Source of the DNA: UBA4744 sp963707435
GTDB taxonomy: Bacteria; Actinomycetota; Acidimicrobiia; Spongiisociales; UBA4744
Assembly (NCBI GenBank): GCA_963707435.1
Contig: CAVPPF010000005.1
Coordinates: 434,001-498,000 of the forward strand
Reading direction: 5' to 3'
DNA: 64,000 bases
Shown here: piece by piece, positions 9,363 to 18,207 of the stretch
How the letters are laid out: every line of letters starts with the position of its first letter
Numbering within the stretch: position 1 is the stretch's first letter
Notes under the pieces: model-generated
Databases searched by the model: none
Seen by the model: only the letters and a program-made list of their open reading frames with translations
What the model was told of the DNA's origin: nothing
Program-made: the position numbers and the translations under genes

Positions 9363-10379
9363 GTGTCCAGCCTCCGTTCCCGTGTGACCGGCCTCGGTTC
9401 CTTCCTCCCGCCCCGGATCGTGACCAACGATGACCTGGCGCAGATGATGGACACGTCGGACGAGTGGATCGTGCAGCGAACCGGCATCAGAGAGCGCCGC
9501 TGGGTGGAAGGTCTCACGTCCACATCCGATCTGGCCCTCGAAGCATCAGCCCGGGCGCTGGATTCTGCCGGGCTGGCACCCGAGGACCTCGACATGATCT
9601 TCCTGGCCACCCTCAGCCCGGACCACTTCTTTCCCGGGTCGGGTGTCTATCTCCAAAACAAGCTGGGCATCGCCGGGACTCCCGCCATCGATGTGCGCCA
9701 GCAGTGCACCGGGTTCATCTATGCCCTATCGATGGCCGACCAGTACATCCGAACGGGTACCGCAGGCAAGATCCTGGTGGTCGGAGCCGAGGTTCATTCC
9801 AAGGGTCTCGACAAGACCACCAGGGGACGCGACATCACCGTGCTGTTCGGAGACGGAGCAGGCGCCGTGGTGCTCGAAGCAACCGAAGTCGAGGATCCCC
9901 GGTCCAATTCCCATCTGCTCTCGACCCATCTGTATGCGGACGGCGCCTACGCGGAGGAGCTCTGGGTGCCGGGCGTGAGCACCGCCTACGACGAGGAGAT
10001 CATCGACCGGCGCATGCTGGACCGGGGAGATCAGTACCCCAAGATGAACGGACGTCACGTGTTCGTCCATGCGGTGACGAGGATGCCCGAGGCGGTAACG
10101 GCTGCGCTCGAGCAGAACAGCTATGACGTTGACGATATCGACCTGTTCGTGTTCCACCAGGCCAACCTCCGCATCAACGAGGCCGTCGCCCACCGGCTCG
10201 GCGCACCGGACGAGAAGGTCTTCAACACCATCGAGAAGTACGCCAACACGACGGCGGCCACCATTCCCATCGGGCTCGATGAAGCGGTCAAGGCGGGTGA
10301 GCTGAAACCGGGCATGCTGGTAGCCATGGCCGCTTTCGGCAGCGGCTTCACCTGGGGTTCGGCCCTGCTGCGCTGGTAG
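9363..10379 (+). CDS. Beta-ketoacyl-ACP synthase III (FabH-like)
   Basis: About 338 residues of thiolase fold. It starts VTGLGSFLPPRIVTNDDL and has the FabH signature TSDEWIVQRTGIRERRW, the active-site Cys in QQCTGFIYAL, the His in FHQANLRIN and the Asn in YANTTAATIP, so the Cys-His-Asn triad is complete. FabH condenses an acyl-CoA with malonyl-ACP to start fatty-acid synthesis. The lone location away from other fab genes leaves open a role in a secondary pathway. GTG at 9363 follows AGGAAGG. Confidence 0.85.
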   Translation: MSSLRSRVTGLGSFLPPRIVTNDDLAQMMDTSDEWIVQRTGIRERRWVEGLTSTSDLALEASARALDSAGLAPEDLDMIFLATLSPDHFFPGSGVYLQNKLGIAGTPAIDVRQQCTGFIYALSMADQYIRTGTAGKILVVGAEVHSKGLDKTTRGRDITVLFGDGAGAVVLEATEVEDPRSNSHLLSTHLYADGAYAEELWVPGVSTAYDEEIIDRRMLDRGDQYPKMNGRHVFVHAVTRMPEAVTAALEQNSYDVDDIDLFVFHQANLRINEAVAHRLGAPDEKVFNTIEKYANTTAATIPIGLDEAVKAGELKPGMLVAMAAFGSGFTWGSALLRW

Positions 10380-10497
10380 CGGCGTAGGGGCAGACGGCCG
10401 GACCAAATGGTCTTTTCGCCGGTTCACGGGCACCTCAGATTCCGGTAGGTTCGAGACGATAGATCTCCGCGTGCCAACCCGAAGGGGGCAGAGCGCC

Positions 10498-10968
10498 ATG
10501 TCCACCCCACCCGAATTCGGCAGCAACCCAGAGAGCGAGCTGGTGCCGCCACCGTACGAACCATCGCAAGGTCCTGCCCAGACCACCGGTCAGCCCATTC
10601 TGCGGCGGAGCCGCACCGACAAAGTGGTTGCCGGAGTCGCCGGAGGCCTGGGCCGATACCTCGGCATCGATCCGGTGATCCTCAGGGTTGCCTTCGTGGT
10701 GCTGACCCTGGCCGGACTGGCCGGCATCCTGGTCTACATCATCGGCTGGATCGCCATCCCGGAAGAGCAGCCGGGCGAGGAGGTCGGCCGGGCCGAGCAT
10801 TCGAGCGGCAACACCGCCCGGATGGTGGTCGGCGGCCTCTTGATCCTGGTCGGCGGCGCCGCCCTGTTCGACAACCTGATCCCGGACCTCAGCAAGTACT
10901 TCTGGCCGGCAGCCATCATCCTGCTCGGGGCCGGAGTCCTGTTCGGCGGCATCGGGAGACGATCATGA
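10498..10968 (+). CDS. PspC-domain membrane protein
   Basis: A 156-residue protein with a Pro/Gln-rich cytosolic head, then a PspC domain (LRRSRTDKVVAGVAGGLGRYLGIDPVILRVAFVV) with its hydrophobic segment, then LiaF-like segments (RMVVGGLLILVGGAALFDNLIP). PspC proteins act in envelope-stress responses. ATG at 10498 sits just after GGGGGCAG. Its stop overlaps the next start by ATGA, making this the first gene of a three-gene operon of related membrane proteins. Confidence 0.85.
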   Translation: MSTPPEFGSNPESELVPPPYEPSQGPAQTTGQPILRRSRTDKVVAGVAGGLGRYLGIDPVILRVAFVVLTLAGLAGILVYIIGWIAIPEEQPGEEVGRAEHSSGNTARMVVGGLLILVGGAALFDNLIPDLSKYFWPAAIILLGAGVLFGGIGRRS

Positions 10969-11597
10969 CTCCTCCCAATACCCAAACCGCACCCCGGACC
11001 AACAGCGCCCGGATCATCGTGGGGGCCCTGATCCTGCTGATCGGTGTGGCGTGGATGCTGGAGATCGCCGGGGCCGTCGACGAGATCCCCTGGTCGTATC
11101 TCCTGCCCGCCGCCGTGATCGTTATCGGCGTCGGACTCATCGCCGATTCGCGAGGGCCCACCCACGGCGGATTGGTATTCCTGGGGATCGTGTTGACACT
11201 GTTCCTGCTCATCGACGTCTCGGTGTCGTCCTTCAATTTCACGACCGGCGACACGGTGATCGGACCTTCGAGCCATAGCCCCGCCACCGTGGACGACCTC
11301 GAGGACTACGGCATCTTCGCCGGTGAGTTGACCGTGGATCTGACCGGCGTCGAGTTCCCGGTCGGCGAGACCGAAGTCAATGCCAGCGCCTTTGCGGGCA
11401 GCGTGAAGATCATCGTGCCCGCCGGGGTGACCGTCGAGTTGAACGCCGGAACGTTCGCAGGCGAGATCCGGGCCCTCGGGAAACGGAGCGAAGGGCTGGG
11501 CCCGAGACTCGACGAGACCTTCCCCGGTACCGATGCCGGAAGGGTTCTCGTGCTCGACGTGACCACATTCGCGGGAGAGATCGAGGTGACGCGATGA
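10965..11597 (+). CDS. LiaF/DUF4097-like membrane protein
   Basis: A 210-residue protein with three hydrophobic segments at the N-terminus (IIVGALILLIGVAWML; YLLPAAVIVIGVGLI; GLVFLGIVLTLFLLID), then a soluble beta-rich domain with repeats of FAGE/FAGSVKI/TFAGEI, as in LiaF C-terminal and DUF4097 adhesin-like domains. LiaF regulates envelope-stress signalling in Firmicutes; the analogous role here is an inference. It overlaps both neighbours by 4 nt. Confidence 0.75.
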   Translation: MTPPNTQTAPRTNSARIIVGALILLIGVAWMLEIAGAVDEIPWSYLLPAAVIVIGVGLIADSRGPTHGGLVFLGIVLTLFLLIDVSVSSFNFTTGDTVIGPSSHSPATVDDLEDYGIFAGELTVDLTGVEFPVGETEVNASAFAGSVKIIVPAGVTVELNAGTFAGEIRALGKRSEGLGPRLDETFPGTDAGRVLVLDVTTFAGEIEVTR

Positions 11598-11788
11598 ACG
11601 ACCAACCCGTCAACCGTGGCTCCGTCGTCGCAGGCGTGGTCTTCATCCTGATCGGCACGGCCTTCCTGCTGCAGGAACTGGACCTCTGGCAGCTCAGAGC
11701 CGTCTACGTGTTCCCGGTGCTGCTCATAGCGATGGGCATCGCCGTCATCCTCGGAGGAACCAACCGGGACAAACCCACCAACCAGTAG
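11594..11788 (+). CDS. Small LiaI/LiaF-like two-helix membrane protein
   Basis: A 64-residue protein made of two hydrophobic segments (VVAGVVFILIGTAFLLQEL and YVFPVLLIAMGIAVILGG) and a short polar tail, repeating the transmembrane unit found in its two upstream neighbours. It starts by a 4-nt overlap (ATGA) with the preceding gene. It probably interacts with the other two products in the membrane. Confidence 0.75.
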   Translation: MNDQPVNRGSVVAGVVFILIGTAFLLQELDLWQLRAVYVFPVLLIAMGIAVILGGTNRDKPTNQ

Positions 11789-11812
11789 CCGGCCCCCTCC
11801 TAGAGTCCTCGT

Positions 11813-12571
11813 ATGGCTCCCGGTCCGTTTGCCCGTTTCTTGTCCCGCCTCTCGGTCCGAGATACCGGTGAACCCGCTTCTTCGAATCGAGCCTCCTCGT
11901 TCCATCTGATCTGGACGCTTCCGGGGGTTCCGCTCGACGAAGTGTCCGCCACGTTTGAGCTGTTGACAGAACCGGCGGTACCCCGGCTCTACTTCTGGGC
12001 ACTGCAGGTCAGTTTCGGGGAGGAGCACGGGATCGAGGGCGGGGGCGCGCATCTTGGCCTGCAGTGGCATCCGTCCTATCCGGACAACCGGGCGGTGAAT
12101 TGGGGCGGCTACGGGGAATCCGGCGAGCTGGAAGGCTCGGCTTCGTTACTCCCGAGCACGCTGGGGAATGTCAACACCCGCGACTACCCGTGGGAGACGG
12201 GCGTGCCGTACCGGTTCACCATTTCCGCAGCAGAACCCGGACGGTGGAGAGGGACCGTGACCAACCTCGCAACGTCCGAGCCCACCATCGTCCGTGACCT
12301 GTTCTCGGCAGGCACCCATCTCGCCGGGGTCATGGTCTGGACCGAAGCCTTCTGCCGGTGCGACCACCCGCCGGTTGCCGCCCGATGGAGCGAGTTCCGG
12401 GCGAGAGCGGGGACCGCCGACATCCCCATCGAAAGCGCCCGAGTCAACTATCAGGGTCTCACCCAGGGCGGGTGCACGAACACCACCGTCCACCGGGACG
12501 GGCACGGTTTCGTGCAGATCACCAATGCGCCGCGTGACGTTCCGCAGGGCCGCGTCATTCCGGTCGTCTGA
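11813..12571 (+). CDS. Conserved hypothetical protein
   Basis: A 252-residue soluble protein I do not recognise. It has no signal peptide and is rich in aromatic residues (FHLIWTLPGVP, YFWALQVSFG, LGLQWHPSYPDNRAVNWGGYG, YPWETGVPYRFTISAAEPGRWRGTV, VMVWTEAFCRCDHP), a pattern suggesting an all-beta, lectin- or glycosidase-like fold. It follows the PspC operon by 24 bp and could be cotranscribed. Codon usage matches its neighbours, supporting a real gene. Confidence 0.65.
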   Translation: MAPGPFARFLSRLSVRDTGEPASSNRASSFHLIWTLPGVPLDEVSATFELLTEPAVPRLYFWALQVSFGEEHGIEGGGAHLGLQWHPSYPDNRAVNWGGYGESGELEGSASLLPSTLGNVNTRDYPWETGVPYRFTISAAEPGRWRGTVTNLATSEPTIVRDLFSAGTHLAGVMVWTEAFCRCDHPPVAARWSEFRARAGTADIPIESARVNYQGLTQGGCTNTTVHRDGHGFVQITNAPRDVPQGRVIPVV

Positions 12572-12589
12572 GCCCCGGGAAGGGCTTGC

Positions 12590-12913
12590 TCAGCGGGTCG
12601 GTATCTCTTCGAAGGACGGAAAGAGGCGATCGGCCCCCGGAACCTGCGCCAGGCTCAGGTAGTCGGCGTGCGTCCGTTTCTGGGTCCAGACCGCCATGAC
12701 CCGCTCGTTCTCCGAGGAGCGAGCCGGGGCGTCATCGTCGGCCCATTCGACCACCTGCAGGTAGACGTCGGTACCTGCCTTGAGGATCATGGCCGGCCAG
12801 TCGCTGATCAAGCCTTCGTCGCGCATGGTGGCAAGGTCCTGACGAAGTGCTTCCAGGAAGAGCTCTTCATGGCCGGCATGCACCCGGTAGGCGCCGATGG
12901 CGATCAATCCCAT
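12590..12913 (-). CDS. Small ABM/NIPSNAP-like protein
   Basis: A 107-residue protein (MGLIAIGAYRVHAGHEELFLEALRQD) that looks like a dimeric alpha-beta barrel protein: an N-terminal strand, a helix with many charged residues, then YLQVVEWADDDA. Such proteins include antibiotic-biosynthesis-monooxygenase and NIPSNAP families, but no active-site signature is visible. The ATG at 12913 is preceded by CAGGAGACACC. It is divergent from the riboswitch-controlled thiamine operon. Confidence 0.65.
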   Translation of the reverse strand: MGLIAIGAYRVHAGHEELFLEALRQDLATMRDEGLISDWPAMILKAGTDVYLQVVEWADDDAPARSSENERVMAVWTQKRTHADYLSLAQVPGADRLFPSFEEIPTR

Positions 12914-12992
12914 GGTGTCTCCTGAATCACGAGGGAACGGTACACCAGCCACTGTCTCGAGGTCTTTCATTGTGGTCGGTTACAATATGCTC

Positions 12993-13086
12993 CTCACGGG
13001 AGCTCGGTGTACCGGGCTGAGAGGGAGGCAGCAGAAGCCTCCGACCGTTTGAACCTGTCCCGGGTAATGCCGGCGTAGGAAGCTCT
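12993..13086 (+). ncRNA. TPP riboswitch (THI element)
   Basis: All conserved blocks of the thiamine pyrophosphate aptamer are present in order: a CACGGGAGCT 5' arm, GGGCTGAGAGGG, a variable P3 hairpin (GGCAGCAGAAGCC), GACCGTTTGAACCTG, then GGGTAATGCCGGCGTAGGAAGCT closing P1 against the 5' arm. A -10-like TACAAT at 12981-12986 puts transcription start close to the aptamer's first base. In this class TPP binding lowers downstream expression, here of the thiamine transporter starting at 13123. Confidence 0.95.
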
Positions 13087-13122
13087 CTCAGCTCGGCCCT
13101 CCGACCAAAGGAACGGAGCGCC

Positions 13123-14205
13123 ATGTTTGCCAATCATCCGAAGCGGTCGGTGCGGATCCTCGCCGCCACCGCGGTGCTCGTCGGCGTCGCCGGATGCTCG
13201 GGTACAGCGACCACCACGACCGCGGGGGCGACGGGCGAACCGGTTGAGGTTGTGCTGATGACCCACGACTCTTTCGCGGTCTCCGATGAACTCCTGGCCT
13301 CCTTCGCCACCGAGACCGGCATCCAGATCAAGATCCTCCGGGCCGGCGACACCGGTGCAATGGTCAACCAGGCAGTCCTCACCAAGGACAATCCGCTGGC
13401 CGACGTGATGTTCGGTGTCGACAACAGCTTCCTGTCGAGGGCCTTAGACGCAGGGGTTTTCGAACCGTACGAGTCTCCGCTCCTGGCGTCCGTGCCCGAT
13501 CAGTTGGAGGCCGACCCTCGCGTGACTCCTATCGACTTCGGAGATGTGTGCGTCAACTGGGACAAGGAGTACTTCGCAGACGCCGAACTGCCGGCGCCGG
13601 AGCAGCTGCGCGATCTCACCGATCCCGCCTACCGCGGGTTGCTCGTCGTGCAGAACCCGGCGACCTCCTCCCCCGGGCTGGCCTTCCTCTACAGCACCAT
13701 CGCGAAGTTCGGGGAGACCGGCGACTACACGTGGATCGACTACTGGGCCGACCTGCGCGACAACGACGTCCTGGTGACCTCCGGCTGGGAAGAGGCCTAC
13801 TACTCCTACTTCACGGCCGCTTCGGACGGTGACCGGCCCATCGTGGTGTCCTACGCGTCGTCGCCGCCCTTCGAGGTGATCTACGCCTCCGAACCGATCG
13901 ATGAGCCCCCGACCGCAGTCATGATCGACGGATGCTTCCGTCAGATCGAGTACGCCGGGATCGTCGCCGGAACCGGAGTGCGACCGGCCGCGGAGCAGGT
14001 CATTGATTTCCTGCTCTCGATCCCGTTCCAGAACGAGATCCCGCTCTCCATGTTCGTGTTTCCGGCCAATGAGGACGCCACGCTGCCTCCTGCGTTCGTC
14101 GAATTCGCCGTCGTTCCCTCCGATCCCCTGTCGCTGCCCGGTGGGGAAATCGAGACCAACGTTCGGCGGTGGATCACGGAGTGGACGGAAGTCGTGACCG
14201 GGTGA
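13123..14205 (+). CDS. thiB: Thiamine ABC transporter substrate-binding lipoprotein
   Basis: A 360-residue lipoprotein: signal peptide ending in VGVAGC (lipobox, Cys ~26), Thr-rich linker, then a periplasmic-binding fold of the iron/thiamine-binding class (VVLMTHDSFAVSDELL, ADVMFGVDNSFLSRAL, INWDKEYF-like VCVNWDKEYF, TSPGLAFL-like SSPGLAFLYST). It captures thiamine or phosphorylated forms for ThiPQ. It sits 37 bp behind a TPP riboswitch and its stop overlaps the thiP start (GTGA), which strongly supports the assignment. Confidence 0.92.
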   Translation: MFANHPKRSVRILAATAVLVGVAGCSGTATTTTAGATGEPVEVVLMTHDSFAVSDELLASFATETGIQIKILRAGDTGAMVNQAVLTKDNPLADVMFGVDNSFLSRALDAGVFEPYESPLLASVPDQLEADPRVTPIDFGDVCVNWDKEYFADAELPAPEQLRDLTDPAYRGLLVVQNPATSSPGLAFLYSTIAKFGETGDYTWIDYWADLRDNDVLVTSGWEEAYYSYFTAASDGDRPIVVSYASSPPFEVIYASEPIDEPPTAVMIDGCFRQIEYAGIVAGTGVRPAAEQVIDFLLSIPFQNEIPLSMFVFPANEDATLPPAFVEFAVVPSDPLSLPGGEIETNVRRWITEWTEVVTG

Positions 14206-15833
14206 TCTCCCCAGACCGGCGCCGCCGCCTCCGGGCCTTCATCCTCGTTGCCGTTCCGCTCAGCTTTCTCGCCTACTTCTTCGTCTACCCGGTCGCCAGC
14301 ATTCTGGGAATCAGCCTCTTCGGTGACGCGGGTTTTTCGATCGCCGCCTTCTCGGCCGTCGCCACGAGGTCCTCTCTGCGGGGAGCTATCTGGTTCACCG
14401 TTTGGCAGGCAACCGCATCCACCTTGCTGACGCTGATCGTTGCCATGCCGGCTGCGTACGTGTTCGCCCGGTTCTCCTTTCCCGGCAAGAGCTTCTTCCG
14501 GGCGGCCATCACCGTCCCGTTTGTTCTGCCCACCGTGGTCGTCGGAGCGGCCTATCTGGCCTTGCTCGGTCCCGGTGGTCCGCTCGGCATGGACCTCCGC
14601 CAGACCATCTGGGCGATTCTCATCGCTCACGTCTTCTACAACTACGCGGTGGTAGTGAGAACGGTCGGTGGGTTGTGGGCGCACCTCGATCCCCGGCTGG
14701 AGGAAGCCGCCCGCATGCTGGGCGCCGGCCGGTGGCAGACCTTCCGGGAGGTGTCGCTTCCGCTCCTCCGCCCGGCCATTGCCGCCGCCGCCTCCATCGT
14801 GTTTCTCTTCACGTTCACATCGTTCGGAGTAGTTCTGATCCTCGGCGGATTCGAGTTCTCGACGATCGAAGTCGAGATCTGGCGCCAAACCACCGCGTTC
14901 CTCGATCTCCCCGTTGCGGGAGCCCTGGCGGTGGTTCAGCTCGTCGGTATCTCGTCGATCCTGGTGGCCTACTCCCGCTACCAGGAGCGGCGCAGCACGG
15001 AACTCCAGCTGCGCCCGGTCCTCGAGGTTGCCCGCCGTCCCCGGGGTTGGCGAGAGGCCGGATTGGTGTGGGGAGTGCTCGGGTTCACCGGCGTGTACCT
15101 CGGGACCCCTCTGGCGGTACTCGTCGGCCGATCGTTGCGGGTCGGAGACGGCTACGGCTTCGATGCCTACCGGAATCTGGGGAGCGCAGGTTCCAGCCTG
15201 GTCGCCCCGGTAGGAGCGATCGGGAACTCCGTCCTGTTCGCCGCCGGGGCCACACTCATCGCGCTCACGGTTGGAACCATGGCCGCCGGCCTCATCGCCT
15301 ACCACCGCACCACCGTTTCGCGCTGGTTCGACGTGCTGCTCATGCTTCCGCTCGGGACTTCGGCGGTGACCATCGGGTTCGGATTCCTGGTCGCCCTCGA
15401 TACCCCGATCGACCTGCGGACCGCACCGATCCTGGTGCCGATCGCTCACGCCCTCGTGGCCATCCCGTTCGTGGTGCGCACCGAGGTACCGGTGATGCGG
15501 TCGGTGCGGTCCCGGCTGCGAGAGGCCGGGGCAGTCCTCGGCGCCCCGCCCGGAAGGGTCTGGCGCGAAATCGATCTGCCACTCATCTTCCGCTCGATGC
15601 TGGTCGGGGCAGGGTTCGCCTTTGCGATCTCGCTGGGCGAGTTCGGGGCAACATCGTTCATTGCCCGTCCCGACTCCCCCACCCTGCCGGTCGCCATCTT
15701 CGCGCTGCTGGGCCGGGCCGGAGCAGTCAACTTCGGACAGGCCATGGCGTTGAGCGTGATCCTGATGGGCCTCACGGCCGCGTCGATTCTCGCCATCGAG
15801 CGGTTCCGTATCGGCGAGATGGGAGAGTTCTGA
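14202..15833 (+). CDS. thiP: Thiamine ABC transporter permease
   Basis: About 543 residues with two fused permease modules of the iron/thiamine type. Two EAA-like loops are visible: EEAARMLGAGRWQTFREVSLPLLRP and REAGAVLGAPPGRVWREIDLPLIFR. About a dozen transmembrane segments are expected. The duplicated layout matches ThiP. The GTG at 14202 overlaps the thiB stop; the downstream ATPase follows after 33 bp. Confidence 0.9.
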   Translation: MISPDRRRRLRAFILVAVPLSFLAYFFVYPVASILGISLFGDAGFSIAAFSAVATRSSLRGAIWFTVWQATASTLLTLIVAMPAAYVFARFSFPGKSFFRAAITVPFVLPTVVVGAAYLALLGPGGPLGMDLRQTIWAILIAHVFYNYAVVVRTVGGLWAHLDPRLEEAARMLGAGRWQTFREVSLPLLRPAIAAAASIVFLFTFTSFGVVLILGGFEFSTIEVEIWRQTTAFLDLPVAGALAVVQLVGISSILVAYSRYQERRSTELQLRPVLEVARRPRGWREAGLVWGVLGFTGVYLGTPLAVLVGRSLRVGDGYGFDAYRNLGSAGSSLVAPVGAIGNSVLFAAGATLIALTVGTMAAGLIAYHRTTVSRWFDVLLMLPLGTSAVTIGFGFLVALDTPIDLRTAPILVPIAHALVAIPFVVRTEVPVMRSVRSRLREAGAVLGAPPGRVWREIDLPLIFRSMLVGAGFAFAISLGEFGATSFIARPDSPTLPVAIFALLGRAGAVNFGQAMALSVILMGLTAASILAIERFRIGEMGEF

Positions 15834-15866
15834 TGGGTCATTGGATCGCAGGAGCCGGCACCCCTC

Positions 15867-16877
15867 ATGCTTGAAGCACGCAACCTGACCGTCCGGTTCG
15901 GAGCAAAGATCGCTCTCGACCGGGTCAGCCTCACCGTGACCGACGGTGAGAGTCTCGCCGTGCTGGGACCGAGCGGGAGCGGCAAGACCACCCTGCTGCG
16001 GGTGATCGCCGGCCTGCAGGCGGCCGACTCCGGCACGCTCTCCTGGGATGGCCGGCCGATCGACCACATCGCCGCCCACGAGCGCGGCTTCGGACTCATG
16101 TTCCAGGACTACGCCCTGTTCCCGCATAGAACCGTGGCAGGGAACGTCGCCTTTGGCCTGCGGATGGCAAACATGCCTGCGGATCAAATCCGCCAACGGG
16201 TCGCTGTGGTGCTCGACTGGGTGGGGCTGCCCGGCTACGAGAGCCGGTCGGTCGGAAACCTGTCCGGAGGCGAGCAGCAGCGGGTAGCGCTGGCCCGGGC
16301 CCTCGCCCCCGCACCCCGCATGCTGATGCTGGACGAACCCGTCGGTTCCCTGGATCGCGGGATGCGCGAACGGCTGGTCGGTGAGCTTCGCCGGCTCTTC
16401 GTCGAGCGGGGCATCACCACGCTCTACGTGACCCACGACCAGGAGGAGGCCTTCGGTCTGGCAGACCGGATTGTCATCATGAAGGACGGCGCCGTCGCCC
16501 AGGAGGGAACCCCCGAAGAGGTCTGGCACCACCCCGCCGGTGAGTGGGTGGCCCGGTTCCTCGGTTTCGACAACATCACCGACGCCACCCTGGCGGACGG
16601 GTTCGCCGAAACGCCTTTCGGCCGGTTCCCCATCACGGGCCGGGTGTCGGGCCGGCACCGGCTGGTCATCCGACCCGACGGGTTCTCCGTTTCCTCAACC
16701 GGGACCGTCCGGGGAACGGTGGTCGCCAGGAGCTTCCGCGGCGGGCACTACCAGCTGCAGGTAGCAACCGGGGACGGAACCCTCCTCGAAATGGAACTCG
16801 TCGAGCACCCCGTCCCGGCCGTCGGCAAGGACGTGAGGTTGGCCATCGACCCCGAAGCCGCGGTGGTCCTGGACTGA
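15867..16877 (+). CDS. thiQ: Thiamine ABC transporter ATP-binding protein
   Basis: A 336-residue ABC ATPase with Walker A GPSGSGKTT, Q-loop FQDYALFPHRTV, signature LSGGEQQRVALARAL, Walker B MLMLDEPVGSLD and switch His in YVTHDQEEA. An extra ~100 C-terminal residues form a TOBE-like domain, longer than E. coli ThiQ and more like the iron/spermidine class. Third gene of the riboswitch-controlled operon. The assignment to thiamine rests on context. Confidence 0.88.
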   Translation: MLEARNLTVRFGAKIALDRVSLTVTDGESLAVLGPSGSGKTTLLRVIAGLQAADSGTLSWDGRPIDHIAAHERGFGLMFQDYALFPHRTVAGNVAFGLRMANMPADQIRQRVAVVLDWVGLPGYESRSVGNLSGGEQQRVALARALAPAPRMLMLDEPVGSLDRGMRERLVGELRRLFVERGITTLYVTHDQEEAFGLADRIVIMKDGAVAQEGTPEEVWHHPAGEWVARFLGFDNITDATLADGFAETPFGRFPITGRVSGRHRLVIRPDGFSVSSTGTVRGTVVARSFRGGHYQLQVATGDGTLLEMELVEHPVPAVGKDVRLAIDPEAAVVLD

Positions 16878-16882
16878 CCAAC

Positions 16883-16937
16883 CCCGTTCTTGCGTCAGAA
16901 ACCTGCGCATATGCGCGGGAACTGACGCAAGAACGGG
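16883..16937. terminator. Long perfect hairpin after the thiamine operon
   Basis: The 16-nt arm CCCGTTCTTGCGTCAG (16883-16898) is exactly complementary to 16922-16937, separated by 23 nt that contain a smaller palindrome, GCGCATATGCGC. It lies 5 bp after the thiQ stop and 35 bp before the next gene. There is no T-tract on the plus-strand side, so it is either an atypical terminator or a REP-like intergenic element. Confidence 0.6.
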
Positions 16938-16972
16938 AAAAGGGGGTGTTCGGGGCGGCTACCCTGGCCGCT

Positions 16973-17986
16973 ATGAAGGCGTGGGTGCTGCACGACATCG
17001 GCGGGCCGCAGTCCTTCGTGCTCGAAGAAACCGCAACGCCCGAACCAGGCCCGGGTGAAGTGCGGGTCAAACTGACCGCTTCCGCCCTCAATCACCTGGA
17101 CATCTGGACCTCGTTGGGGATGCCGAAGCCGCACCTGCCGCATGTGGCCGGTGCCGACGGCGCCGGAGTGGTAGACGCAGTCGGCGAGGGTGTCACCTCG
17201 GTCCGACGAGGCGCGGAAGTGGTGGTCAATCCCAGTGTCGGATGTGGCGCCTGCCCGGCGTGCCTGCGAGGTGATACCCCTCTGTGCACGACCTACCAGA
17301 TCCTCGGCGAGCACCGCTGGGGCACCCTGGCCGAGTACGTCGTGATCCCGGACCGGAACGTGCTCCCGAAGCCGGACGAGATGGCCTGGGAAGCGGCGGC
17401 CGCCTACGGGTTGGTGACGGGGACCGCCTACCGGATGCTGCGGAGGGCCCGTCTCAGCCCCGGAGATGTGCTCCTCGTCGTTGGTGTGGGCGGCGGAGTG
17501 TCGAGTGCCGGCCTGGCGCTCGGCAAGGCAATGGGCGCCACCGTGTATGTGACCTCGACGAACACCGACAAGATCTGCCGGGCCATTCAGATGGGTGCCG
17601 CCGGTGGTTTCAACTCGACCAACCTGTTCGCCAAAGACATCAAACAGGAACTCGGCCACGGTGTGGACGTGGTACTGGAAAACGTCGGTCCGGCAACCTG
17701 GGAACAGTCGGTCCGGTCACTCGAACCGGGTGGAAGGCTCATCACCTGTGGATCGACGAGTGGCAACAAAGTCGAGATAACCGTCCCATACCTTTTCTTC
17801 AAGCACCTCGAGATCATCGGATCGACCATGTTCGACTACGACGAGTTCGCCGCAGTGACCGAACTAGTCGGAGACGGCCGGGTGCCGGTAACCGTCGATA
17901 GCGTCTTCGATTTCGAGGCGCTGCCGGCCGCCCTGACCCGGCTGGAAGCCGGACAGCAACTCGGCAAGATCATTCTTCGTTTCTAG
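16973..17986 (+). CDS. Zinc-type alcohol dehydrogenase / quinone oxidoreductase family protein
   Basis: A 337-residue MDR-family oxidoreductase. The N-terminal catalytic domain has the GHE-like region replaced by PHVAGADGAGVVDAVGEG, and the structural-zinc Cys cluster is present (SVGCGACPACLRGDTPLC, three of the four positions CxxCxxC plus a later C). The Rossmann motif is VVGVGGGVSSAGLALGKAMGA. It uses NAD(P)H; the substrate is unknown. It is transcribed from the hairpin-containing gap after thiQ and stands alone. Confidence 0.85.
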   Translation: MKAWVLHDIGGPQSFVLEETATPEPGPGEVRVKLTASALNHLDIWTSLGMPKPHLPHVAGADGAGVVDAVGEGVTSVRRGAEVVVNPSVGCGACPACLRGDTPLCTTYQILGEHRWGTLAEYVVIPDRNVLPKPDEMAWEAAAAYGLVTGTAYRMLRRARLSPGDVLLVVGVGGGVSSAGLALGKAMGATVYVTSTNTDKICRAIQMGAAGGFNSTNLFAKDIKQELGHGVDVVLENVGPATWEQSVRSLEPGGRLITCGSTSGNKVEITVPYLFFKHLEIIGSTMFDYDEFAAVTELVGDGRVPVTVDSVFDFEALPAALTRLEAGQQLGKIILRF

Positions 17987-18095
17987 CCGACCGTCCTGCC
18001 CGGGCTCTATACTCCCCCGCTGTTCGCCACCTGGCGCGCCTCTCGACAGCAGGGCTAACCTGTGCGACGCAAGCCAATCGGCGAGCAACCCCTAT

Positions 18096-18173
18096 GGGGG
18101 CGTGGTGAAGCCTGGAGTTCACGCCGGCCTGTCAAGCCGGAGGTCGCGGGTTCAAATCCCGTCGCTCCCGCCA
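18096..18173 (+). tRNA. tRNA-Asp (GTC)
   Basis: The acceptor GGGGGCG pairs with CGCTCCC (one G-U). The anticodon stem CCGGC/GCCGG encloses the loop CTGTCAA with anticodon GTC at 18131-18133. The T-arm CGGGTTCAAATCCCG is present and the 3' CCA is encoded. It is 34 bp upstream of tRNA-Phe, probably in one transcript. Confidence 0.95.
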
Positions 18174-18207
18174 GTGGTTCTACAACTGCGCCCGGCGGGG
18201 CGCACCC

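Noticed and set aside
13941..16658. 905-codon open frame on the minus strand
   Set aside because: Lies antisense to thiB, thiP and thiQ, which have full motifs; product is low-complexity and charged.
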